A stretch of 64,000 bases of DNA from Emticicia sp037153985 (GTDB lineage Bacteria; Bacteroidota; Bacteroidia; Cytophagales; Spirosomataceae): contig NZ_JBBAYI010000008.1 in assembly GCF_037153985.1 (NCBI RefSeq), forward strand, positions 186,001 through 250,000. Reading direction: 5' to 3'. A program made the translations under genes and the position numbers. Shown here in pieces: positions 43,954 to 52,487 of the stretch. Every line of letters starts with the position of its first letter. Within the stretch, counting starts at the first letter, position 1. The notes beneath the pieces are model-generated. The model searched no databases and was not told where the DNA came from. It saw nothing but the letters and a program-made list of their open reading frames with translations.

Positions 43954-45099
43954 TTATTGTTTGGTAGCTTTTTCCGAAAAATCAGTAATAACATGGCCGT
44001 CGTATCGGTACAGGCTTGTGTTTTTAGCACCTATCCACAAATTTCCGCTTCTATCTACAAAAACACTCCATGTATAAGTACTTTCCAGACTACTCACCGG
44101 AAAACTACTGAAATTCTTGCCATCGTAGTGATAAACATACCCTTCTTTTTTATAAGGCGTTTTAGCATAAAGCCCCCCGAACCACATACCCCCCTTGTTA
44201 TCGGCCGAAGCAGAAGTGTTATAGCCCATTATGGCCCCGTCCTTTTCAGTAAACTGTGTGAGGGTTTCACCGTTGTAGCTATACACGCTCATGTTGTCCA
44301 TGTTGAACCACAACTTGCCGTTTTTATCTTCATTAATAGTAAATACATTGCCTTTTATGTGCTTCTCGGCCCCAAAATTACGGAAAGTTTTACCGTTGAA
44401 CTGAAACAGCCCGCTTGGCTCATAAGTGCTAATCCAGACCTTTCCCTTGCTATCAGTAAAAACATATTGCACCTGATTATTACAGGTGTTTTTCTTGTTG
44501 CCCATGCTATTTTCGGGCATTATTTCCCATTTATTGTCGATATACTGAAAATTAGTAATATACTGCCCGTTATACTGATACAAACCAGCATTAGCCGTAG
44601 CAAACCAGATATTCCCGATTTTGTCCTGTGTCATGCTATACACCCGATTCCTCGTGTAAGGATGCGTTCTGAGATAAGCCTTTGCACTTAAGAAATTATA
44701 GTTGATGTTGTCGGCACCGGGCAACGGAAAATGACGAAACTTATAGCCATCGTACCTATACACGCCATCTTCGGTGCTGGCCCATATTATGCCGCTGTTG
44801 TCTTCCAGCAGGCAATACACAATCTTGTTAATAAGGCCGTCTGTTTCAACAAAATTTGTAAAAGTTTTGCCATCATACCTATAAATACCAGCCCCAGTGG
44901 TTCCAAACCACATATTACCCTTTTTGTCTTGCATGATGCACCTTACAAATACGTGCTGACTGGTAAGTGGGGGTTTTATCAGTTTCGCTTGTGCCGCAAC
45001 CACCGGAATCTCCCTTACACTATCGGTTTGGGCGGCGCAAAGCCCCACAAATATTACCGACACAACAAAGCCATAAAAACAACCAAAGAAGTACTTCAT
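43954..45099 (-). CDS. Secreted beta-propeller (two-component regulator propeller repeats)
   Basis: This 381-residue protein has a signal peptide (MKYFFGCFYGFVVSVIFVGL). Repeats of the form 'QDKKGNMWFGTTGAGIYRYDGKT' occur about seven times: NSGIIWASTEDGVYRYDG, KIGNIWFATANAGLYQYNG, SKGKVWISTYEPSGLFQFNG and others. This is the Reg_prop type of propeller used as the sensor domain of hybrid two-component proteins. Here no kinase domain follows, so it is a stand-alone propeller. The ligand is unknown. A protein-binding or sugar-sensing role is possible. Confidence 0.85.
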   Translation of the reverse strand: MKYFFGCFYGFVVSVIFVGLCAAQTDSVREIPVVAAQAKLIKPPLTSQHVFVRCIMQDKKGNMWFGTTGAGIYRYDGKTFTNFVETDGLINKIVYCLLEDNSGIIWASTEDGVYRYDGYKFRHFPLPGADNINYNFLSAKAYLRTHPYTRNRVYSMTQDKIGNIWFATANAGLYQYNGQYITNFQYIDNKWEIMPENSMGNKKNTCNNQVQYVFTDSKGKVWISTYEPSGLFQFNGKTFRNFGAEKHIKGNVFTINEDKNGKLWFNMDNMSVYSYNGETLTQFTEKDGAIMGYNTSASADNKGGMWFGGLYAKTPYKKEGYVYHYDGKNFSSFPVSSLESTYTWSVFVDRSGNLWIGAKNTSLYRYDGHVITDFSEKATKQ

Positions 45100-45333
45100 A
45101 TAACAACTATTTAACAGGTTAAACTATTTTCTAGGCAAGCCAGCCTTTTACGGGTTGCTTAGTAATACCTGTAAATGTAAATACACCTTTGGGGCAGGGT
45201 AGCATAAATTATGTAAAACAGATGTAAAATATTGTAAACATCGGTTTATTCCTTTATTCTTGCCACAAATATGTCAGAGTTATGTCTTTGTTATTTAATT
45301 TTTTAATGTTTTGTCTGATTGGTAAATACAATA

Positions 45334-46308
45334 ATGATTCGCGCCAGCCTCTATATAGTTAGCCTGTTTTTGAGTATTCTTTCAATGAAAGTAAATGCGC
45401 AAGATTTACTAGTGAATAATTCTGTTTTTTTTGAAAAAAAATGGAAGGCCGACTCTCTTTTTAAAATAGGAAAATATAAACAAGCAGAACAACAGTATAA
45501 ACTTGCTTACAAACACACAAAATGTATTACTTTTCATCAGTCTGTCTACAAAAGTCTGGCAGAACTATACGTTAAAAATCGGCAGTTGAAAAGTGGTGAA
45601 AGAAGTATCTATCGTTTACTGAAAAGCGGATATATCGTAAAAAATTGGTTTGAGTTTCTGCCTGATACATCGGTATTAAGAAAGCAAAAGTGGGCAAAAT
45701 TAAAAAGTATCAATGAATTCAATAAATCAGAAACGGCAGGTAGTAATAAAGATTTAATTCAGCTATTGCAGTACCTCAGAACAAGAGATCAGAAATTCAG
45801 AAAAACAGAATACTTTGATAGCCTTAGAACGATATATTCTGTTGAAACTGCCAGTCAGATAATGACCAACAGCATACTGAAGGTTGATAGTATGAATACT
45901 GATGCTTTAAAAAATATTATAAGCCATTACGGGTGGCCATCGATAAAACAGGTTGGTTACGAGGGTATTGGCATTTGTTGGCTTATAGTACAACACGCCG
46001 ACAAAGATGTAAATTTTCAAAAAACGGCACTCAGATATATAGAAAATGCTGTTTCAAAAGGTGAAGGTAGCCTTGTTAATTTTGCCTATTTAACCGATAG
46101 AGTCCTTGTTAATTCTGGCGAAAAGCAAATCTTTGCCACTCAGTTCGGAGAACCTGTTGTAAACAAAGAAAACAAAGTAACAGACCTGACTTTTAAGCCT
46201 CTTAAAGACCCAAACAACGTTGATTACCTTAGAAATGCTTTTGGCTTACCCACGGCCGAAGAATACAAAAAATATTGCTTTGAGCGTTGGTATGGCAAAA
46301 AACAATAA
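45334..46308 (+). CDS. DUF6624-domain protein with signal peptide
   Basis: The start ATG at 45334 (MIRASLYIVSLFLSILSMKV) gives a signal peptide; a TTG at 45319 is less likely. In the 324 residues, a TPR-like first part (KADSLFKIGKYKQAEQQYKL) precedes the DUF6624 domain: QLLQYLRTRDQKF, LKNIISHYGWPSIKQVGYEG, IVQHADKDVNFQKTALRYIE, LTDRVLVNSGEKQIFATQFG. The function is unknown. The domain is common in Bacteroidota and is not tied to a pathway here. Confidence 0.7.
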   Translation: MIRASLYIVSLFLSILSMKVNAQDLLVNNSVFFEKKWKADSLFKIGKYKQAEQQYKLAYKHTKCITFHQSVYKSLAELYVKNRQLKSGERSIYRLLKSGYIVKNWFEFLPDTSVLRKQKWAKLKSINEFNKSETAGSNKDLIQLLQYLRTRDQKFRKTEYFDSLRTIYSVETASQIMTNSILKVDSMNTDALKNIISHYGWPSIKQVGYEGIGICWLIVQHADKDVNFQKTALRYIENAVSKGEGSLVNFAYLTDRVLVNSGEKQIFATQFGEPVVNKENKVTDLTFKPLKDPNNVDYLRNAFGLPTAEEYKKYCFERWYGKKQ

Positions 46309-46545
46309 ACCACACATATACCCCAAACCTTTGCAGCATCGGTATTAAATGTAGTATTTTTATTCTTCGGTGCTTTATGGTCGTTTGCCATTCAATACGG
46401 TTATGACGAATGCCCAGAATCGTACAGGTATTGTCCGATTTCGGACACTAACACACATCAAACGGTTTTCTTTCGAATTTATCTGCTAACAAATATTATT
46501 TGGCTTGGTAAAGGTATTCTCTCTCAATTTGCAGTCTCTGGTTAA
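46309..46545 (+). pseudogene. Membrane protein remnant, no start codon
   Basis: The frame stays open from the previous stop to 46545: VFLFFGALWSFAIQYGYDEC, then PESYRYCPISDTNTHQTVFF and RIYLLTNIIWLGKGILSQ. Two hydrophobic segments are seen, but no start codon or known family. It could be the tail of a lost gene. The rest of the gap to the PadR gene (46546-46760) holds dyad repeats. Confidence 0.35.
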
Positions 46546-46652
46546 TAATCGAGCCATTTGGATAGGTTTACTAGAGTGGCTATTAGCATATTGCCGAATA
46601 ATATTTGGTTTTCGTCTGTTAGTAAATACCCCTGTTTTGTACTTGGCATTTC

Positions 46653-46667
46653 ATTTGTTTAACAAAT
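46653..46667. promoter_or_regulatory. Dyad ATTTGTTTAACAAAT upstream of PadR, site 1
   Basis: A 15-bp near-perfect dyad with 7-bp arms (ATTTGTT/AACAAAT), 94 bp before the PadR start. A second copy lies 71 bp further on. Confidence 0.5.
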
Positions 46668-46723
46668 TATAATGAAATCAGAATAAACCCTGAGCTAAAG
46701 CCAAATCGGGTACATCTGTCTTG

Positions 46724-46738
46724 ATTTGTTTAGCAAAT
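46724..46738. promoter_or_regulatory. Dyad ATTTGTTTAGCAAAT upstream of PadR, site 2
   Basis: The same dyad with one mismatch, 22 bp before the PadR start, close enough to block transcription. It is a candidate PadR operator. Confidence 0.5.
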
Positions 46739-46760
46739 AATAATGAAATAATATACTACC

Positions 46761-47087
46761 ATGGGAAGACCCTACTTAGGAGAATTTGAAGAACTGGTAT
46801 TGCTTGCAGTAGCTATGCTTGATGGCACTGCCTATGGTGTTACCATTGCCACCGAACTCAAGAAACGTACCGACCGCATCATTAGCCTGAGCGGTGTGCA
46901 TATTGCTTTGTACAGGCTTGAAGAAAAAGGCTTCGTGAAGTCAGAACTGGGTGGTGCTACCAACGAAAGAGGCGGCCGACGAAAAAGGTTTTTCAGCATA
47001 ACCGGATTAGGCAAACGCACCCTTGACGAAATGCGTGAGGTCAGAAATGAACTCTGGAGTGCCATTCCGAAGCTATCGTTTTCATGA
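46761..47087 (+). CDS. PadR-family transcriptional regulator
   Basis: This 108-residue winged helix contains YLGEFEELVLLAVAMLDGTA, GVTIATELKKRTDRIISLSG, HIALYRLEEKGFVKSELGGA and GRRKRFFSITGLGKRTLDEM. It is the short PadR type without a long C-terminal helix. The gene lies 47 bp upstream of three permease genes, a common pairing. Two dyads upstream are candidate binding sites. Confidence 0.9.
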   Translation: MGRPYLGEFEELVLLAVAMLDGTAYGVTIATELKKRTDRIISLSGVHIALYRLEEKGFVKSELGGATNERGGRRKRFFSITGLGKRTLDEMREVRNELWSAIPKLSFS

Positions 47088-47134
47088 AAACACCTTGCCC
47101 TATGGCTCAGGTCTGAATACAATTTATCAAAATT

Positions 47135-49816
47135 ATGAAAAAGCCAACTCCTCCGATACCCCCGCGCTGGGCCGACAAACTGTTAAGGTTTTTTCTGCCC
47201 GACGAACTGGCCGAAGAGCTACAAGGCGATATGCACGAGCAGTTTGAGCATCAGGCCGAGCAATTGGGTTTTACCAAAGCCCGCTGGCTGTATGTGTGGG
47301 AAGTACTGCGGTTTTGCCGCCCTTATTTTCTGAAACGCCGTTTTCTGGCCAAACTTAATTCTCTGAACGACTATTACTTTTTAATAAACCCCGACATGAT
47401 ACGTAACTATTTAAAAATTGCTTGGCGAAACCTCCTTAAAAACAGAACTTTCGGAGCCATCAACCTCTTTGGGCTGGTTATGGGCCTTACTACCTGTTTG
47501 CTCATATTTTTGTACGTAAACGACGAGCTGAGTTTCGACCGATTCCATAGCAAAGCAGACAGAATTTATCGCATCGACAACGAACTGAAATTCAACGGGA
47601 ATCACCACGATTTAGCAGTTTGCCCGCCACAGATGGGAGCCGTTTTTAAGGCATCTTTTCCTGAAATAGAAAATTATACTCGCCTGCGCTGGAGCCCTAA
47701 TATTCTGTTTAAAAAAGATGGGCAGGAGCAATGGGTTGAACGTGCAGCCTATGCCGACTCAACGCTTTTCAGTGTTTTCGACTTCAAGCCACTAGCCGGA
47801 GACTTATCTACTGCGCTCAACGAGCCAAACGCCATTGTCTTAACCCGCACACAGGCATTAAAATTTTACAATAGCACCAATATAGTAGGGCAGAGCTTTG
47901 TTACAGACCGCACAACCTATAAAGTAACGGCTGTGATTGACGACATCCCGAAACAGTCACATTTTAACTTCGATGTTTTTATTCCGATGTCGGGCGACAA
48001 CGAAAGCAAAACCACCACATGGCTCAGCGAAAACTATAATACTTACATTGTGGTTCGGAAAGATGCCAATCTGGCGGCTTTACAAGCTAAAATGTATAAA
48101 CTTAATCATGAAAGAATAGGACTCGAACTGAAAGCAGTTATTAACCAGTCGCTCGAAGACTTCCTGAAATCCGGCGGGTTAGCTAACATCAGCCTTATGC
48201 CACTGGTAGATATTCACCTGAAATCGAATAAAGTAGCCGAACTAGACGGAAACGGCAACCCCGATAACGTCTATATCTTCTCGGTTATTGGTTTGCTCAT
48301 ATTACTACTGGCAAGTTTCAACTATACCAATCTTTCAACGGCCGTAGCCGCAAACAGGGCCAAAGAAGTAGGTATGCGCAAAGTAATGGGTAGCAGCAAA
48401 GGCAGTATTATTGCCCAGTTTCTGGCCGAATCGCTCGTGTTATCGCTCGTAGCGTTGTTTATTTCGTATGCGCTGTTGTCGGTGCTGTTGCCTTCGTTCA
48501 ATCATCTGGCAAACAAAAATTTATCACTTCAAGAAATCCTCAAGCCACAGCTTGTGCTGTCGTCGTTGGTGTTAATGTTGGTTTTGTCGTTGCTGTCTGG
48601 GGCGTATCCTGCCTTTTTTATTTCATCTTTCGTGCCGAGTCAGGTATTAAAAGGCAAAATCTCGAAAGGCTTCAAGTCTGGTTGGTTCCGTAATTCGCTG
48701 GTAGTGTTTCAGTTCAGTATAACCATTATTCTGCTCATTGGCACAATTATTATTTATCGCCAGCTTGATTTCATCAAGCATAAAGATGTAGGCTATAACC
48801 GCGAACACATACTCATTTTACAGAACATGGGGCCTCTGGGCGAACACGCCAACAGTTTCAAAAAAGAACTGGCAGGTATTTCGGGCGTTGATGCGGTATC
48901 GGTAAGTGGATTTTTGCCTGTAAACTACAACAGAAACAACAATACCTATTTTAAAACCCCAACCGCCGACTTTGACGGCTCGGTGTCAATGCAGCGATGG
49001 ACAGTAGACGACGACTACATTCCTACGCTGGGTATTAAATTGTTAAAGGGGCGCAATTTTTCAAAAGAATTTGCAACCGATTCAACAGCCGTCATCCTGA
49101 ACGACGTAGCCGCCCGCAAATTTGGAGGCGATGCCATTCTGGGGCAAAAAATTTATACCTTACAAGACATCAGCACCAAAGTAATGTATGCTTATACGGT
49201 GGTAGGTATCATCAAGAGCTTTAATTTTAGTAGTTTGCGTCAGGAAATAACCCCGCTTGCTTTGTTTTATGGGCAAGACACCGGAAACATCTCTCTCAAA
49301 ATCTCCTCGCAGAACATACCGGCACTAATCAGCCAGATAGAAACAAAATGGAAAGCCCTCGTGCCAGAACAGGCATTGAAATACAGTTTTATGGATGAAG
49401 ATTTCAACCGCCAGTATGAAGCCGACCAACGCACAGGTAAAATAGCTACCAGTTTTGCTTTGTTGGCTATTCTGATAGCTTCTTTGGGCTTGCTAGGCTT
49501 GGTACTATATGCAGTAGAGCTGCGTACAAAAGAAATAGGAATCAGAAAAGTACTTGGGGCTAGTATCAGAAGCGTGTACAGCTTGCTTACCAGAGAATTT
49601 ATGGTGCTGGTTGCTATTGCCATGCTGGTGGCTTTTCCGCTTGCTTATTTCCTGATGGACCGCTGGTTGCAGGATTTCGTCTATCGGGTTAGTATCGAAT
49701 GGTGGGTGTTTGTTATTGCGGGGTTGTTCACTATAAGCGTGGCCTTACTAACGGTAAGTTATCAGGCCATTAAAGCCGCTACCATGAACCCCGTAAAAAG
49801 CCTGAAAAGCGAGTAA
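47135..49816 (+). CDS. ADOP-type FtsX/MacB-like permease 1
   Basis: This 893-residue protein begins with the prefix domain (PPRWADKLLRFFLPDELAEE, LQGDMHEQFEHQAEQLGFTK, WEVLRFCRPYFLKRRFL). A first membrane helix follows near residue 110, then a large periplasmic domain (residues 140-370), an FtsX domain (RAKEVGMRKVMGSSKGSIIA), a second periplasmic domain and a second FtsX domain (RTKEIGIRKVLGASIRSVYS). It ends in MNPVKSLKSE. The layout is the duplicated MacB-type permease without its own ATPase. The partner ATPase is not in the window. Confidence 0.9.
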   Translation: MKKPTPPIPPRWADKLLRFFLPDELAEELQGDMHEQFEHQAEQLGFTKARWLYVWEVLRFCRPYFLKRRFLAKLNSLNDYYFLINPDMIRNYLKIAWRNLLKNRTFGAINLFGLVMGLTTCLLIFLYVNDELSFDRFHSKADRIYRIDNELKFNGNHHDLAVCPPQMGAVFKASFPEIENYTRLRWSPNILFKKDGQEQWVERAAYADSTLFSVFDFKPLAGDLSTALNEPNAIVLTRTQALKFYNSTNIVGQSFVTDRTTYKVTAVIDDIPKQSHFNFDVFIPMSGDNESKTTTWLSENYNTYIVVRKDANLAALQAKMYKLNHERIGLELKAVINQSLEDFLKSGGLANISLMPLVDIHLKSNKVAELDGNGNPDNVYIFSVIGLLILLLASFNYTNLSTAVAANRAKEVGMRKVMGSSKGSIIAQFLAESLVLSLVALFISYALLSVLLPSFNHLANKNLSLQEILKPQLVLSSLVLMLVLSLLSGAYPAFFISSFVPSQVLKGKISKGFKSGWFRNSLVVFQFSITIILLIGTIIIYRQLDFIKHKDVGYNREHILILQNMGPLGEHANSFKKELAGISGVDAVSVSGFLPVNYNRNNNTYFKTPTADFDGSVSMQRWTVDDDYIPTLGIKLLKGRNFSKEFATDSTAVILNDVAARKFGGDAILGQKIYTLQDISTKVMYAYTVVGIIKSFNFSSLRQEITPLALFYGQDTGNISLKISSQNIPALISQIETKWKALVPEQALKYSFMDEDFNRQYEADQRTGKIATSFALLAILIASLGLLGLVLYAVELRTKEIGIRKVLGASIRSVYSLLTREFMVLVAIAMLVAFPLAYFLMDRWLQDFVYRVSIEWWVFVIAGLFTISVALLTVSYQAIKAATMNPVKSLKSE

Positions 49817-49833
49817 ATCGAGTAAATACAAAG

Positions 49834-52479
49834 ATGGTTGAACCAACTGAAAATAATTTACCCCCACGCTGGGCCGACAAACTGCTAAGGTTTTTTCTGC
49901 CCGACGAACTGGCCGAAGAGCTGCAAGGCGATATGCACGAGCAGTTTGAGCATCAGGCCGAGCAATTGGGCTTTACCAAAGCCCGCTGGCTATATGTGTG
50001 GGAAGTACTGCGGTTTTGCCGCCCTTATTTTCTGAAACGCCGTTTTCTGGCCAAACTTAATTCTCTGAAAGACTATTACTTTTTAATAAACCCCATTATG
50101 CTGAGTAATTATTTGAAAATCGCTTTTCGCAACCTGATGCGTGCCAAGAGCTTTATGTTTATTAATATTAGCGGTTTGGCTGTTGGTATAGCCGCCTGTA
50201 CACTAATTATACTCTGGATACAGGACGAATTACAGTATGACCGTTTCTATGAAAAAACCAACCGCCTGTATCAGGTTTATAACAAAGATATTTTTAGCGG
50301 AGTGCCACAGGTATGGGAAAGCACCCCAAGACCATTAGCAACTGCCATGAAACAAGATTACGCCGACATAGAAGAAACCGCCAGATTCCGGTCGGCAGAA
50401 TTGATGTTAAGCACCGGAGATAAAAAAATGAATGCCGGCGGTGCATTCGTCGACCCATCGTTTTTGTATCTGTTCGATTTCCCGCTTAAATCAGGAAATG
50501 CACAAAGTGTACTAGCCGGAAATAACGGTATTGTTATTACAGAAACATTGGCCGAAAAGCTATTTGGTACTACACAGGCCATAGGTAAGGTAGTGCAGAT
50601 TGATAACAAAGAAAGTTTTTCGGTAACGGGTGTGCTGGCCGACTTACCACGCAACAGCAAATTCGGGCAGGTAACATATTTACTGCCTTACAATTATTTC
50701 GTGAATCTGGGGTGGGGGTCTGACGCTTGGGAGTCGAACAACGATTATACTTATGTATTACTGAAAGACCGTGCCGACGAAGCCGCTGTAAACCAGAAAA
50801 TCAGAAGCCTGACCGCCAACCATCTGAAAGGGGTAATTGATGATGTCAGCAACCGCCAGATTTTCCTGCATCCGGCCAGTAAATGGTATTTGTATTCAAA
50901 GCCGGAAAACGGCCAGTTAGTCGAGGGGCGTATCGTAACCGTTCGTCTCTTTGGTCTGATAGCCATTTTTATTCTCTTAATTGCCGCTGTTAATTTTATT
51001 AACCTCAGCACCGCCCGAAGCGAAAAACGCGCCAAAGAAGTAGGTGTCCGCAAAGTAGCAGGCGCACAAAAAATATCGTTGGTATTACAGTTTATCGGTG
51101 AGTCGGTCTTACTAACTTTTTTTGCGGGTATAATTGCCTTGCTACTGGTGGGGCTAAGCCTGCCGTTTTTCAATCAGCTAACAGGTAAAACGCTCGCGCT
51201 TCACTTTAATTCGCCTTATTTCTGGCTATTGGCTTTAGGTGTTTTGCTATTTACGGGTGTGCTTGCCGGATTTTATCCTGCATTTTTCTTGGCTAATTTC
51301 CAGCCATCTAAAGTTTTAAAGGGAGCCTTACGCTCGCAGAGGGCCGCCTTCACGCCACGCAAAATTCTGGTTGTGGTGCAGTTTACATTCGCCATCGTGC
51401 TCATTGTTTCTACCCTTATTATTAGCCGCCAGATTGATTACGCACAAAACCGCGACAAAGGCTATAACCAGAACAACCTTCTTTTTGCCGTTCTGTCGGG
51501 CAATTTGCCCGCGCATTACGATGCCCTGCAACAGGCCTTAACCGAAAGCGGAGCCGTAACAGCCATGAGTAAATCGCTGGGGCCAATGACTTATGTTAAT
51601 TTAAGGCAATGGGGCGTTTCGTGGCCCGGTAGTACTACCGCCGATAAAGACATTGAGTTTAATCGCTTTGGTACAGATGCGGGTTTCCTGAAAACAACAG
51701 GAACGCAATTGCTTGCAGGCCGTGAAATTGACGTTCGGAAATACCCTACCGATTCAACAGCCCTACTCTTGAACGAAACAGCCGTAAAAACCATGCGTCT
51801 GAAAAATCCGATAGGCGCATCTGTTAAATTTCATAATACTGAATGGCATGTGGTAGGGGTAGTCAAAGATTTTGTGTATGCTTCGCCGTTCGATGCCATT
51901 AAACCCGCACTCATCGAAGGGCCCGGCGGGCCTGTTTCGCTGGGGTGGTTAAGTATTCGCTTAAATCCAGCCAATCCGTTGGCTAGCAATCTGGCAGTTT
52001 TAGAGAAAATCTTTGCAAAATACAATCAGGCGTATCCGTTTGAGTATTTCTTCGCCGATGAATCGTATAAAGCCAAATTCGCCAATGAACAACAAACAGG
52101 AACCTTAACGGGGCTTTTTACAGGGCTTACCATTTTTATTGCCTGTTTGGGGCTTTTTGGGCTGGCGGCTTATACTGCTCAGCAACGCACCAAAGAAGTA
52201 GGTATTCGTAAAGTATTAGGCGCACCCGTTATAAGTCTGGTACAACTGCTCACCAGAGATTTTATCCGCCTCTTGCTTGTGGCCTTCGTTATTGGCGCAC
52301 CCATAGGCTGGTATATCATGGAAAAATGGCTGCAGGATTATAACTACCGAATTGTAGTTGGTGCAGGCGTTTTTGTACTTACGCTGGCATCGGCCCTGTT
52401 TATTGTCTTGGTATCGGTCGGATTTCAGGCAATAAAGGCCGCATTAGTTAACCCCGTAAAAAGCCTGAAAAGCGAGTAA
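49834..52479 (+). CDS. ADOP-type FtsX/MacB-like permease 2
   Basis: This 881-residue protein has the same layout: prefix domain with nearly the same DNA as permease 1 (49862-50090), then two periplasmic and two FtsX domains (RAKEVGVRKVAGAQKISLVL and RTKEVGIRKVLGAPVISLVQ), ending VNPVKSLKSE. The rest of the protein differs strongly from permease 1. It starts 17 bp after the previous stop. Confidence 0.9.
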   Translation: MVEPTENNLPPRWADKLLRFFLPDELAEELQGDMHEQFEHQAEQLGFTKARWLYVWEVLRFCRPYFLKRRFLAKLNSLKDYYFLINPIMLSNYLKIAFRNLMRAKSFMFINISGLAVGIAACTLIILWIQDELQYDRFYEKTNRLYQVYNKDIFSGVPQVWESTPRPLATAMKQDYADIEETARFRSAELMLSTGDKKMNAGGAFVDPSFLYLFDFPLKSGNAQSVLAGNNGIVITETLAEKLFGTTQAIGKVVQIDNKESFSVTGVLADLPRNSKFGQVTYLLPYNYFVNLGWGSDAWESNNDYTYVLLKDRADEAAVNQKIRSLTANHLKGVIDDVSNRQIFLHPASKWYLYSKPENGQLVEGRIVTVRLFGLIAIFILLIAAVNFINLSTARSEKRAKEVGVRKVAGAQKISLVLQFIGESVLLTFFAGIIALLLVGLSLPFFNQLTGKTLALHFNSPYFWLLALGVLLFTGVLAGFYPAFFLANFQPSKVLKGALRSQRAAFTPRKILVVVQFTFAIVLIVSTLIISRQIDYAQNRDKGYNQNNLLFAVLSGNLPAHYDALQQALTESGAVTAMSKSLGPMTYVNLRQWGVSWPGSTTADKDIEFNRFGTDAGFLKTTGTQLLAGREIDVRKYPTDSTALLLNETAVKTMRLKNPIGASVKFHNTEWHVVGVVKDFVYASPFDAIKPALIEGPGGPVSLGWLSIRLNPANPLASNLAVLEKIFAKYNQAYPFEYFFADESYKAKFANEQQTGTLTGLFTGLTIFIACLGLFGLAAYTAQQRTKEVGIRKVLGAPVISLVQLLTRDFIRLLLVAFVIGAPIGWYIMEKWLQDYNYRIVVGAGVFVLTLASALFIVLVSVGFQAIKAALVNPVKSLKSE

Positions 52480-52487
52480 ATACAAAG

